DNA of 64,000 nt, taken from Pseudomonadales bacterium. GTDB taxonomy: Bacteria > Pseudomonadota > Gammaproteobacteria > Pseudomonadales > Pseudohongiellaceae. The stretch is taken from the NCBI GenBank assembly GCA_012103535.1, contig WLWQ01000002.1:62001-126000 (forward strand), given 5' to 3'. How positions within the stretch are numbered: position 1 is the stretch's first letter; each line of letters starts with the position of its first letter. Below the pieces are notes generated by a model. The model searched no databases. It saw only the letters and a list, made by a program, of their open reading frames with translations, and was not told the origin of the DNA. The position numbers were made by a program, and so were the translations under genes. Below are positions 1 to 9,702 of this stretch, one piece after another.

Positions 1-2
1 AT

Positions 3-419
3 GTTCCCCATCATCATTCAGAAGAAGGGGATACTGACGGTTGGAAATTTGCCAGAGGCACAGGCCGTGTTTTCAGAGCAGGTACCTGGGCTGTCGAATA
101 CCATCCAGATTTACAAATGCAAGCCGGCGATATTGAAGCACGTCAGCATTGGCAATCCAGTGGCTTTGCCAACACCGACCTGGATTTCTTATTGAAGCAA
201 AACGGACTAGATCACGTGGTATTGGCTGGCATGCGCGCTAATACCTGCATCGAGTCTACCGCTCGCTACGCAGTTGAACTCGGCTATCACACTACCATGC
301 TCACCGATGCGGTTGGCGCCTTCAATATGCGAGAAATGGAAGCGGCAGTAGAGATCGATTATCCGGTAATCAGTCACAATGTGCTTTCTACCGATGAATT
401 TATCGAACTGATCGATTAG
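3..419 (+). CDS. Isochorismatase-family cysteine hydrolase, C-terminal part (cut by left edge)
   Basis: The reading frame is open from the window edge (frame of base 3), so the true start lies outside. The visible 138 residues contain the family hallmark GMRANTCIESTARYA, where the Cys is the expected nucleophile, followed by the typical YHTTMLTDAVGAF strand-helix. These enzymes hydrolyse amide or vinyl-ether bonds in small molecules (isochorismatase, nicotinamidase, ureidoacrylate hydrolase and relatives). The catalytic Asp and Lys would be upstream or in the missing part, so the substrate cannot be named. A strong terminator follows 30 bases after the stop, separating it from the TRAP operon. 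The family call is solid; the substrate is unknown. Confidence 0.85.
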   Translation, partial: VPHHHSEEGDTDGWKFARGTGRVFRAGTWAVEYHPDLQMQAGDIEARQHWQSSGFANTDLDFLLKQNGLDHVVLAGMRANTCIESTARYAVELGYHTTMLTDAVGAFNMREMEAAVEIDYPVISHNVLSTDEFIELID

Positions 420-449
420 GGTCTTCGCCCGCATTCAAAGAGTGAAATT

Positions 450-490
450 GCAGGATAGTGAAAGTTTGAATTTCCCTATCCTGCTTTTTT
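450..490 (+). terminator. Rho-independent terminator after the cysteine hydrolase
   Basis: A 9-bp perfect stem GCAGGATAG / CTATCCTGC (450-458 and 476-484) has a loop that can pair further (GAAA with TTTC), followed directly by TTTTTT. It closes the upstream transcription unit. Confidence 0.88.
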
Positions 491-554
491 ATATCCTTCT
501 ACCCTCTTTTATTAGTATTCTTCAGCTCCAGAGTCGAAATCTCCAGGAGCCAGA

Positions 555-1745
555 GTGTTAATGAAGTATTTAAAAACACCAACATCAGGATACCGCAAGA
601 TATTCAGATTTAGCGCTATGCTAATAGTCCTGGCGACGGTTGGCGCTTCCTTCAGCCAATCTAATCAATCCCCTTTTCCACGCCAGATGGCATGGACGGC
701 CTACAATTTAGGCACAACTGGTTACAACCAGGCTGTGGCTATTGGCGCTATGTTGCGGGAAAAATACGATCTCACTTTGCGCGTAATTCCAGGCCAAAAT
801 GACGTTTCCCGTTTGTTACCTCTTAGAACGGGTCGAGTTGATTTCACTGCTAATGGCGTTGCCACTTATTTTGCCCAGGAAGGGGTATTTCAGTTCGCGA
901 ATTCAGAGTGGGGTCCTCAACCCTTGCGTCTGGTAATGACTTCAAACGGATTGAGTAATCAGGGTGTTGCTGTGGCCTCTGATACCGGTGCGACAACTGC
1001 TGCCGATTTACGAGGACTGCGTGTTCCTTATGTCAGGGCCGCACCAGCGCTGAATGTTTCGGTCGAAGCGCATATGGCTTGCGCCGGCTTAACCTGGGAC
1101 GATGTGGTGAGAGTCGATTTTCCCGGGTACGAGGCTAATTGGAACGGGCTGATCAATGGCGATGTCGATGTTGCTTATGGCACTACGGTATCTGGACCTC
1201 CTTATCGCCTAGAAGCATCACCTAGAGGTATCACCTGGTTGCCAGTTCCTCATGATGATGATGAGTGTTGGGATCGCCTATTAGCAATTGGTCCTTATTT
1301 TACGAAACATCTTGCCACTCGCGGCGCGTCAATTAGTGAAGATAATCCCCATGAAGCGGGCACCTACCCGTATCCACTATTAACAACGTTGGAATCCCAA
1401 GACAACGATCTGGTTTATGCCTTAACCAAAGCGCTGAACGAAAACTATGACGACTATAAAGATTCGGGTCCAGGCGCTATTGGCTGGGCATTGGAGAGGC
1501 AGGTATTCGATTGGGTCGTGCCTTACCATGTAGGCGCCGTAAATTACTGGCGCGAGATTGGCGTGTGGACTGATGAGATTGACGCACACAATGAAGAACT
1601 AATTCGTCGCCAGGGAGTATTAGCCACTGCGTGGTCTGAAGTCACAGCACAAAACATAAGTGATTCAGAACAATTTCAAACCGCCTGGATGCAGGCCCGA
1701 GCGCAACACCTGGAGGCAGCCGGTTTCGATCCGGTCTGGCGCTAG
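555..1745 (+). CDS. TAXI-family TRAP transporter solute-binding protein
   Basis: This is the periplasmic binding protein of a TRAP-type secondary transporter. It is 396 residues, with an N-terminal hydrophobic leader (about residues 19-35, ending near SFSQS) and the TAXI fold pattern: YNLGTTGYNQAVAIGAMLRE near the start, then VIPGQNDVSRLLPLRTGRVDF and the ADLRGLRVPYVRAAP segment. Ligand unknown; TAXI relatives bind dicarboxylates or glutamate-like acids. Start: GTG at 555, 5 nt after AGGAG (545-549); an ATG at 561 is a possible alternative. The next gene, the fused permease, starts at the stop codon, so the two are translationally coupled. Confidence 0.88.
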   Translation: MLMKYLKTPTSGYRKIFRFSAMLIVLATVGASFSQSNQSPFPRQMAWTAYNLGTTGYNQAVAIGAMLREKYDLTLRVIPGQNDVSRLLPLRTGRVDFTANGVATYFAQEGVFQFANSEWGPQPLRLVMTSNGLSNQGVAVASDTGATTAADLRGLRVPYVRAAPALNVSVEAHMACAGLTWDDVVRVDFPGYEANWNGLINGDVDVAYGTTVSGPPYRLEASPRGITWLPVPHDDDECWDRLLAIGPYFTKHLATRGASISEDNPHEAGTYPYPLLTTLESQDNDLVYALTKALNENYDDYKDSGPGAIGWALERQVFDWVVPYHVGAVNYWREIGVWTDEIDAHNEELIRRQGVLATAWSEVTAQNISDSEQFQTAWMQARAQHLEAAGFDPVWR

Positions 1746-3712
1746 TGTCAGCTAAACCCAACGAAATGCCAATCGGTCTGCGTTGGCTGACGGGCATAGC
1801 CGCCCTCGGCGCCGCATTTTTAGCGATGGACTCACTGCGCTTGTTTTCCGAGCGTCCTCTTCTCGATTTCATCATTACCGTACAGAACCATTACTACTAT
1901 GCCCTCATGGGCTTGTTGTTACCGCTCTGTTATTTGCTCAATCCAACCCTAAAAAATCCTAAGAGCATTTGGATTGACAGCGTACTTGCCATAGCAGCAT
2001 GCGGTGCTTGCATATTCTTTTTTGTAAACGCCGAAACCATGTTGGATTTTGGTTGGGAGTTTGCAGCACCGGACCATGCTGTGTACACGAGCTACTTGCT
2101 TTGGATACTTATATTGGAAGCTGTTCGACGCAGTGGTGGCATGGTGCTGTTCGGCCTCGTTTTAGTTTTTTCACTTTATCCCATCTTTGCAGAAAGTCTG
2201 CCTGGCCCTATTTCCGGAATGACATCAACGCCAGCGGAAACTGCGGCCTATCACGTGATGAGTATCGAAAGCATTCTTGGATTGCCATTCCGTGCCTTCG
2301 CGCAACTTGTCATTGGTTTTCTGATTTTCGGTATAGCCCTGCAACAAACGGGAGGGGGTCGATTTTTTATTAATTTAGCTTTCGCAATTTTTGGTCACGT
2401 ACGGGGTGGCTCGGCGAAAGTGGCGATCGTATCCAGCGGACTGATGGGTTCGATGAGTGGCAGTGTTATTACCAACGTTTTGACTACTGGTCAGATGACT
2501 ATTCCAGCCATGCAAGACAACGGCATGGAAAAAGAGTATGCCGCTGGTGTGGAGTCATGTGCTTCAACTGGAGGTGTGTTGTTGCCGCCAATAATGGGTT
2601 CTACCGCGTTTGTCATGGCGACTTTCCTCAATGTTCCATACACCACAGTAGCATTAGCTGCGGGTATTCCAGCGATGTTGTATTTCTTCGGACTGTTCGT
2701 GCAGGTGGATGCCTATGCTGCGCGCAAAGGATTAGAGGGTACTCCCCGCGATCAATTACCCAGCCTGGCAGGAACAATGAAAGAAGGTTGGTTCTACATT
2801 GCGGCATTTATGGTGTTAATTTTTCTGTTGGTTTATTTACAACGGGAAGCTGTCGCTCCTTTTATCGCAACTGGATTACTTTTAGTTTTAAACCAGTTTT
2901 CTACAGATCATCGTTGGAACATTAAGCAAGTAGGTTCTTTCTTAGTGGCAACCGGAAGGTTGCTGATGGAGTTGCTGACGATTATGGCTGGCGTCGGCCT
3001 CATTGTCGGAGCGCTTTCTGTTACTGGATTATCGGGAACACTGGTAAACGATTTATTGTATCTGGCTGGAGACTCTACCCTGCTCCTATTGCTGATGGGA
3101 GCGTTTAGCAGTTTTCTGTTAGGCATCGGCATGACGGTTACGGCAGCTTATGTCTTCTTGGCAATTGTGCTTGCACCGGCATTGATACAAGGTGGCCTCG
3201 AACCAATGAGTGTGCATCTGTTTATACTCTATTGGGGCATGCTTTCATTTATTACTCCCCCAGTGGCACTCGGTGCGTTCGCCGCCGCAAGTATCGCTGG
3301 ATCGTCAGCACTCGCGACTGGCTTCACCGCTATGCGATTAGGCAGTATTATTTATTTCATCCCGTTTTTCTTCGTATTAGAGCCTGCAATTATTTTGTCA
3401 GGAACCTGGTTCGAAACATTGTTTGCGACGGTAAAAGTCGCTATCGGTATTGTCCTGATCGCCAGTTGTCTCCAGAGTTATCTTATTGGTGTTGGATTTC
3501 TCGATCGTTCAGGCCTTATCGGTATTGTTGGTCGCATCCTAATTGCTATCGGTGGAGGACTGATTGCGCTTCCTGCAACCGACGTTATCAATATTAATGT
3601 GGGACAAGTGACCTTATTATTAAGCGGAACAATTGCAGCAGTAGCTGGAATATTAATTAGCCGCGGCAATGACGGCGAAATAGAGTCCAGCGCCGCGACT
3701 TCTGAATCTTAA
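1745..3712 (+). CDS. TRAP transporter fused permease (DctQM type)
   Basis: An inner-membrane protein of 655 residues that combines the small four-helix and the large permease subunit of a TRAP transporter in one chain. It drives ion-coupled uptake of the ligand delivered by the preceding TAXI protein. Hydrophobic segments run through the whole length. The large-subunit core is visible as GSMSGSVITNVLTTGQMTIP and GGVLLPPIMGSTAFVMA (about residues 235-290), and a second GxxPP-like loop SFITPPVALGAFAAA lies near residue 500. The GTG start at 1745 overlaps the previous TAG by one base; an ATG at 1766 is a possible alternative. Length fits the fused TAXI permease class. Confidence 0.9.
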   Translation: MSAKPNEMPIGLRWLTGIAALGAAFLAMDSLRLFSERPLLDFIITVQNHYYYALMGLLLPLCYLLNPTLKNPKSIWIDSVLAIAACGACIFFFVNAETMLDFGWEFAAPDHAVYTSYLLWILILEAVRRSGGMVLFGLVLVFSLYPIFAESLPGPISGMTSTPAETAAYHVMSIESILGLPFRAFAQLVIGFLIFGIALQQTGGGRFFINLAFAIFGHVRGGSAKVAIVSSGLMGSMSGSVITNVLTTGQMTIPAMQDNGMEKEYAAGVESCASTGGVLLPPIMGSTAFVMATFLNVPYTTVALAAGIPAMLYFFGLFVQVDAYAARKGLEGTPRDQLPSLAGTMKEGWFYIAAFMVLIFLLVYLQREAVAPFIATGLLLVLNQFSTDHRWNIKQVGSFLVATGRLLMELLTIMAGVGLIVGALSVTGLSGTLVNDLLYLAGDSTLLLLLMGAFSSFLLGIGMTVTAAYVFLAIVLAPALIQGGLEPMSVHLFILYWGMLSFITPPVALGAFAAASIAGSSALATGFTAMRLGSIIYFIPFFFVLEPAIILSGTWFETLFATVKVAIGIVLIASCLQSYLIGVGFLDRSGLIGIVGRILIAIGGGLIALPATDVININVGQVTLLLSGTIAAVAGILISRGNDGEIESSAATSES

Positions 3713-3817
3713 AACTCTATACACTTACCTTAGATCTACTCTCTAGCCTGACACACAAAAAAATGTTGTAAATGTGCAATATTTGCGTCGTTTCTACGTC
3801 CTGAATGTAAGGATGGA

Positions 3818-4387
3818 ATGAAAAGAATGAAATTACGGGCATTTCTAAAAAACGAACGGCAGAAGTTAGTTAACTATGTTCGCTCGTTGATAAGCGAAAC
3901 TGCTGAGCTTGATGCCGAAGATATCGTTCAGGATGTGCTGCTGCGCTTACTCGAGCGCTCGGACAATGGTCCCGCACTCGAGAATATGACGGCTTATGTC
4001 TATCGATCCTTGCGCAATCGCGTTGTTGATTATCGGCGGGCAAGGAAACCAACTATTTCCTTAGAGCAGGAACCTACTGAAGAGGGAGATCAAAAAATTA
4101 CAGAACTACTTCCAGATAGAGGGCCTGGGCTTTTGGAACAATTACAAACAGAAAGAGGTAAGCAAACACTATTTGAAGCATTGGCAAGCCTGCATGAGCT
4201 TGAAAGGTTCGTCATCATTGCTAATGAATTTGAAGGCCGACCCTTTGCAGAGCTATCTAAAGATTTATCCATTCCAGTTAACACGCTTCTCTCGCACAAA
4301 TCTCGGGCGAAGAAGAAACTTAAACAAATTTATAGAAATTTAAAGGAGACGGAGCATGGGCAATTCAGACACTTGGAAAGATCCTGA
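3818..4387 (+). CDS. ECF-like sigma-70 family RNA polymerase sigma factor
   Basis: A 189-residue sigma factor with region 2 (AELDAEDIVQDVLLRLLE, about 29-46, then AYVYRSLRNRVVDYRR) and region 4 (ERFVIIANEFEGRPFAELSKDLSIPVNTLLSHKSRAKKKL, about 125-165), and no region 1 or 3, as expected for the extracytoplasmic-function class. The start ATG 3818 is preceded by AAGGA at suitable spacing. The next gene begins inside its last 11 codons, so a membrane protein is co-translated and is the natural candidate for a partner or signal input. No classical zinc-binding anti-sigma domain is seen. Regulon unknown. Confidence 0.85.
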   Translation: MKRMKLRAFLKNERQKLVNYVRSLISETAELDAEDIVQDVLLRLLERSDNGPALENMTAYVYRSLRNRVVDYRRARKPTISLEQEPTEEGDQKITELLPDRGPGLLEQLQTERGKQTLFEALASLHELERFVIIANEFEGRPFAELSKDLSIPVNTLLSHKSRAKKKLKQIYRNLKETEHGQFRHLERS

Positions 4388-4781
4388 AATCAAAAAGGCA
4401 CTTAAGGCGGGCAAATTCCTGCTAATAGCAATCGGCATAGTGCTACTGGCAATTTTGCTCGGATTTCTTATTCAGTTCCTTTGGAACCAGACTATTGCGG
4501 TAATTTTTGGCATTCCAACGATTAGTTATTGGCAGGCAGTTGGTTTGTTCATTCTGTCCAAATTTTTCTTCGGATTTGGCGGTGGAAGCAGTAATAAGCA
4601 AAGAAGTCACAAACGCAAACATAAAGGTGAGTTAGCTGCGCAAGATTCTAATGAACCTGATCCAACTAGTGACTCAAGTTTTCAAGAGTATTGGGAGCAA
4701 GAAGGAAAAGAAGCCTATGATGCTTATCTGACTACTCGTAATGACGATTCGAAAGAAGAATCAGATCACTCGAACTCGTAA
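4356..4781 (+). CDS. Small two-helix membrane protein coupled to the sigma factor
   Basis: 141 residues with hydrophobic segments at about 21-46 and 53-74, a glycine-rich stretch (FGFGGGSS), a basic patch (KQRSHKRKHK) and a long acidic, Ser-rich hydrophilic tail. The IFGIPTISYWQAVGLFILSKFFFG segment resembles a family of short membrane proteins that I recall sitting beside ECF sigma genes; this is memory, not a search. The gene overlaps the sigma gene by 32 bp and has its own GGAG SD. It may act as a membrane-linked regulator of the sigma factor, but it lacks recognisable anti-sigma signatures. Function unproven. Confidence 0.65.
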   Translation: MGNSDTWKDPEIKKALKAGKFLLIAIGIVLLAILLGFLIQFLWNQTIAVIFGIPTISYWQAVGLFILSKFFFGFGGGSSNKQRSHKRKHKGELAAQDSNEPDPTSDSSFQEYWEQEGKEAYDAYLTTRNDDSKEESDHSNS

Positions 4782-5234
4782 ATAAGAAAGACATGAGATC
4801 TGAATAAAATTTTCCAGGTCTTAACACTGATGATTTGCACTCAGGCAACACATTTTTAGAATGGAATAAACAACACACTCAGATCCTAATTCATCCATTC
4901 CATTGGTCTTTTCGTCGCGCATTTATAGCCTCCAGATAAATTGTCCCGAATTTCGCAATTTATGCGCCTAAAATCGGCAAAATCAGTGGAATTTCCTCAG
5001 CTTATCATCGAGCGTTTGCTAGATTTACTTATTGCTGCATTGGATTAATTTCTTCATACTTGGGCGGTCGGATAATACCGGCAGTTATACAGGGAAAGTT
5101 AGTAAACGCTAACGGCGTATATCAATAAGGAACAAGATTACAAGAATCAAATTCCTAAAAATAATCCACTACCACGGACTTAAAGTGGACCCTAAAACTA
5201 TCGCAAAATTCCAATAATCAAGGGGGAAGTAAAA
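4782..5234 (+). other. Intergenic region upstream of the broken TonB receptor
   Basis: No plausible gene in either strand. An inverted repeat ATAAATTG (4936-4943) / CAATTTAT (4956-4963) with a 12-nt spacer could be an operator, but is weak evidence alone. The end of the region carries the AGGGGGAAG ribosome-binding site (5221-5229) for the TTG start at 5235. Confidence 0.5.
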
Positions 5235-8200
5235 TTGCGCAAAAATATTCCCGGCAAACGTAAAGCTTTGTCGATTGCCATCATGCTCGCTGGATCCACA
5301 CTAGCGATTCCAGCAGCGGCACAAGATGATGATACTGTCGAAGAGATAGTAGTAACGGGTTCCTTTTTAAGAGGCAGCCCACTAGACGCCCCGTCACCAG
5401 TCGACGTTATTGACCGTGACAGCATTGAGGCACAAGGTGCTTCAACTATTTGGGACGTAATTCGCAACCTGGAAGTAAACCAGGGTTCTGATACCAGTGT
5501 TGAAGGTTCCAATGATGCTGGTCAATTATCAGGTACTGCTTCAGTAAACCTAAGAAACTTGGGCGGTAATTCAACACTTACGCTAATTAATGGTAAGCGT
5601 TTTACACCAGCGGCGGTTATCAGCAGCTCCGGTCAAGAGTTTGTTGACCTCAACTCTATCCCTCTGGTTATGACCGACCGGGTAGAAGTACTCACAGACG
5701 GTGGTTCAGCCCTTTACGGTTCTGACGCGGTAGCCGGTGTGGTTAACGTAATAATGCGTACCGATTTCGAAGGTCTGGAACTTTATGCAGACACTCAAGG
5801 AATCGATGAAGCTGGTGGTACCTACGAAGATACTTTCAGCGGTATCTGGGGAACTAGCTTCAATAATGGTGATACTCGCCTGGTAATTTCTGGTGAATAC
5901 TTCGAACGTGAGCCAGTTTTATCGGAGAACTCCAGTTACTATGATCCTTCTCGCGTCACTTCCACCGGTAGAGTTGGTTCCTTCGGAATCAGCACGCCTT
6001 TAGGTGCTAACTTCAATCCAGCCTATATTAATCTTCCATTGACCGCACAGAATCAGACGGAACGATTCGGTTTAGGCGAGAGTATTAGTGGTACCAATGG
6101 TGTTGTTTGGACAGATCCACTTTGTGAAACCTTAGCGGGTCCAAACGGTGATTTCTTCGTCGATAATCGCTTCACGGGTGTAGGCCGCCGTAGCGGTACT
6201 TGTGTTGAAGATACAATTCAGGAGCAATTCATTGCTATTGGTCAGGAACGCACCAGTTTCGCTGCTACTTTTGAGCACACTTTTAGCGAAAACGCTGAGT
6301 TCTATTCTTTTTGGCAGTACTCAGATGTTGAAACTACCCGAGAAGGTAGCGGTTATGCTTTCTCAAGATCGCTGCACGCTATTCCTGGACCGGGTTTGCT
6401 AGGAGTTCTTGGTGGGTTTGTAGGTAATGCTCCAGTAGCTCCAGCAGCTAATAATCCCCATTTAATTTCCAATGGTGGTTTTGGTGAAGGCTTCCTGACA
6501 CCAGGTAATACTATCTCTACCGGTTGGCCAAGACAGGGTGAAGACCGTGTCACGGACAGTGAGACTATGGGCGTACAATTGGGTTTGCGCGGAGACTTCG
6601 AATGGGGCGACCGGGCGATGACCTACGATGTGTCCTAATCATTGAGCCAGTCCAGTATTGAACAACAATACGAAACCATTATTCGTGATCGCACCGAATT
6701 GGCCTTATACGGATTGGGTGGCCCTAACTGTACACCTAATGGAACGCCTAATTTAAATTTTCTCGCTGTTCCAGGATTTGGTGCCCTAAGTGGTCTTTTC
6801 GACATCGTATTCCCGAACTATATTTTGAATACGAGAGAAGGTTGGTCACAGGCTTTAACCAGTACTAATCATGGACAGGATGGTTGTGAGTTTTTTAATC
6901 CTTACCTGACATCTATTACAGATCCAAACTTGGCTACTTCCCAGGAGTTAATAGATTGGATCTCAGCAACTGACATTTTGCGGGCCGACAAGCGTAATGA
7001 GCTTGAAGTTTTTGATGCTGTTGTGACCGGTGAGTTGTACGAGATGGCTGGCGGAACAGCGCAATTTGCTGCTGGTTATCAGCACCGTAGTCGTAAAGCC
7101 AATGGCAGAGCACCAGACCTTCACTTTCCTGGTCTGACGGTAATCACTGGTTATGACAGTCCTACACCTTTTGGTGTGCCAAATCAGTTCGCTACTGAAA
7201 TCACCAACAACACAGAGTGTGCGAACTGTATTTTTAACTTTGATGATGGCAGAGACGTCGATGCAGTTTTCTTAGAATTGTCTCTACCATTTGCTGAAAA
7301 TGTAGAGTCTCAGATTGCACTGCGTTGGGAAGACTATGGAGGCAACATCGGCAGCGATATATCGCCAAAAGTGGCATTGAGCTGGCGACCAATTGATGAG
7401 TTGCTACTTCGTGGTTCTTACTCACAATCATTCCGTGCACCAAATATCAGTGTTGTGAATCAAGCATTCGAAGCATTTGGTACCACGATACTTGATCCAT
7501 TGCGAAATCAGGATGTGCGTGCAGGTTTATTACCAGCAACTAATGAGAATGCACAAAATAATTTCTCATTCACAGTGGGTAAACCAAATCCAGGTCTGGG
7601 AACTGAAACTGCCGACACTTTCAATCTTGGCATACAGTGGACGCCTTCTGGTGATCTGGATGGCTTGAGTATAGGTGCCGATGTCTGGCGTTTCGAGGTT
7701 GAAGACCGCGTGCTTCCACAGATTCCCAGAGCAGCATTGGATCCGGAGATTGCGCTTTTCAACCAGGTTGTTAACGATCCGTCCAATTACATCGAAAATA
7801 GCTCACTGCCAATCGATGGCCGTGGAGCTGATGGCAATCCAATTGCTTGTGATCCAGCTCAATTGACGGCGGACTTTGGTATCGACTCAGCCGAGCGTCG
7901 TAACTGTGTTGTGAGCCCGTTTGCTTACCGCATATTCAACGAAGACGGTTCACAAAATATTCAGCGTAACTTGAACGACACGAACGGTGGCTTGATTACT
8001 CTCGCGTTGCCTGCGGTTAATGCCGGTAATATCGAAGTACAAGGTATTGACCTTTCGGCTGGATACACCTGGGATACCGACTACGGTAACTTCCGTTTAG
8101 GCCTTGATTACACTCACGTTGATGAGTACCTGGTGAAAGACGTACCTGGTTTGGAATTGGGACTGCAGGAAACTGGTAAGACGGACGCCGCTGGTACCGA

Positions 8201-8591
8201 CGGAGAGCAGAATATTGTTCGCGAAGTGCCAGACAATAAAGGGACTCTTAGCTTAACCTGGACTAATAATAACCATCGTGTGTCGGTTTTTAATCGCCAC
8301 ATTGGTTCTTACCAGATTCTTGGTCACCGTGCTTACATCGCAGAAGATCAAAGAACACCGATCGATCTGCAATATGCACGAGCTCAGGTAGAAAGCTACG
8401 ACACCTTCGATATTCAATACAGCTATACCCATGATTGGGCGAACGCGAATATGGGAACCGCAAGGTTCACTCTTGGCGTAATCGATGCGACGGATGAAGA
8501 AATTCCATTATTCAGACGTCAAACATACGATACATCTGTATTCGATGCTCGTGGTCGCCGCTGGTATGCAAGACTGCTTTGGAGCTTCTAG
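5235..8591 (+). pseudogene. TonB-dependent receptor split by one in-frame stop
   Basis: An outer-membrane receptor for active uptake of an unknown ligand. The first part (5235-6638) starts at TTG behind a strong AGGGGGAAG SD. It has a signal peptide ending near AIPAAAQ, a TonB-box-like VEEIVVTGSFLRG, and the plug domain (VDVIDRDSIEAQGAST, SVNLRNLGGNSTLTLINGKR, GGSALYGSDAVAGVVNVIM). The chain is then broken by TAA at 6636-6638 but continues in the same frame (6642-8591) through the remaining barrel to a typical C-terminus ending in Trp-Ser-Phe. There is no frameshift and no other stop, and both parts look well preserved. A single change from TAT or TAC (Tyr) would restore an approximately 1118-residue receptor. 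Either a very recent nonsense mutation, a read error, or phase-type variation. Confidence 0.88.
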
Positions 8592-8625
8592 GTTCTTAAG
8601 CTGAATATCAGCAAGTTAAATAAAG

Positions 8626-8656
8626 AACGGCGATGTAAACATCGCCGTTTTTTTTT
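8626..8656 (+). terminator. Strong terminator after the TonB receptor, possibly bidirectional
   Basis: A 9-bp stem ACGGCGATG / CATCGCCGT (8627-8635, 8640-8648) with a TAAA loop is followed by a run of nine T. Read on the other strand, the hairpin is followed by TTCTTTATTT, so it could also end transcription of the convergent sulfotransferase gene. Confidence 0.92.
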
Positions 8657-8666
8657 GCACAAAAAA

Positions 8667-9572
8667 CTATTCTGAATTACTTAGCCAGTCCGAGAGATCC
8701 ATACCGAACAAGCTCTGCAGTTTAACAATATCTTCACGATAAAAATTGGTGAGCTCCGAACGAAATTTAGAAGGTAGTTCGGGAGCACGAAATTTATAGA
8801 GTTTGTTTTTATCTTCGCCTTGCTTCCGGTAACGCAGCAGCCCTGCATTGTGTTTGATGGAAGTATCTACTTCGTGTTTTTTATCAACGCCTAAAAATTC
8901 AAAAAGTTTTTCAAAAAATTGTTCAGGCTGAGAATTCAACTCGTCATAACGCAGTACTAACAATTGATCTCTACTGAACAATTGCAAGTATTCTGCGATT
9001 CGACTTGAATACAATCCATGCCTTAGATAGTGCCGCTTCCCCCACCAAAAATCATCAATTTGATAAGGTTCATTGGCTATAACTTTTCGAAAATCCATTT
9101 CTTTCTCCCATCCTTCACGAGCATCCATGACGAAGTGAGAGTAAGCTCTGTCGACTGGATGACGCAGTACAGCAATTAACTTTATTTTAGGAAATCGAGC
9201 GTGGATTCGAGGCGCCACCGCGGGATCATGCAAATAAGTTGGCGAGACTTCGCCCAGGCAATGCCCTTCAGTTTCCGAATTCCAAAGCGACAAATAATCT
9301 TCAATGCTTGTCGGTATACGCGGATTACACATGTTCTTATAGCGATTAACCGATGACTGAAGCAATTCAGTCCCGTATGTTTTCTCTTTTGTTTTGAAAT
9401 CAGGAGGATCGCCATCGACGTGAAAAAATCGCGTCCAGTTTACTGAGCTCATTTGAATTGCAGGATGTTGCCCTAGATAGTGATAGAGCGAAGTGGTCCC
9501 GGCCTTAACAGCGCCGATTACGATAAAGTCTGGCATGGCAAAAGTATAACGTGGTAAATGCCGAAACGACAT
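8667..9572 (-). CDS. PAPS-dependent sulfotransferase
   Basis: A 301-residue sulfotransferase that transfers sulfate from PAPS to an unknown hydroxyl or amine acceptor. The 5'-phosphosulfate loop GAVKAGTTSLY lies at about residues 20-30, the 3'-phosphate motif LRHPVDRAYSHF about 135-146, and the GLYSSRIAEYLQLFSRDQLLVLRYDEL segment is typical of the bacterial heparan-sulfotransferase-like group. The first ATG is at 9572; a second in-frame ATG at 9536 (MPDFIVIG) would give a chain starting just before the PAPS strand and may be the true start. It stands alone, convergent with the TonB receptor. Soluble and probably cytoplasmic; no signal peptide. Confidence 0.88.
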   Translation of the reverse strand: MSFRHLPRYTFAMPDFIVIGAVKAGTTSLYHYLGQHPAIQMSSVNWTRFFHVDGDPPDFKTKEKTYGTELLQSSVNRYKNMCNPRIPTSIEDYLSLWNSETEGHCLGEVSPTYLHDPAVAPRIHARFPKIKLIAVLRHPVDRAYSHFVMDAREGWEKEMDFRKVIANEPYQIDDFWWGKRHYLRHGLYSSRIAEYLQLFSRDQLLVLRYDELNSQPEQFFEKLFEFLGVDKKHEVDTSIKHNAGLLRYRKQGEDKNKLYKFRAPELPSKFRSELTNFYREDIVKLQSLFGMDLSDWLSNSE

Positions 9573-9702
9573 TTTCCATGCCGCAGCTTGTATTGCGTAT
9601 ACTGCAAATATTGAATCAGGCTACACAATCAACTGACTACTATCGAGCATTGGAACTATTCGGCTACGACGCTGTAGGGCCGCCAGCTAACAACTAAGTC
9701 TT

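Noticed and set aside
1-195. Frame 1 open stretch at the left edge
   Set aside because: The frame of base 3 gives the continuous isochorismatase-type sequence; the other is a shadow.
4936-4963. ATAAATTG / CAATTTAT repeat as an operator for the first TonB receptor
   Set aside because: Short, A+T-rich and unsupported by any regulator in the neighbourhood.
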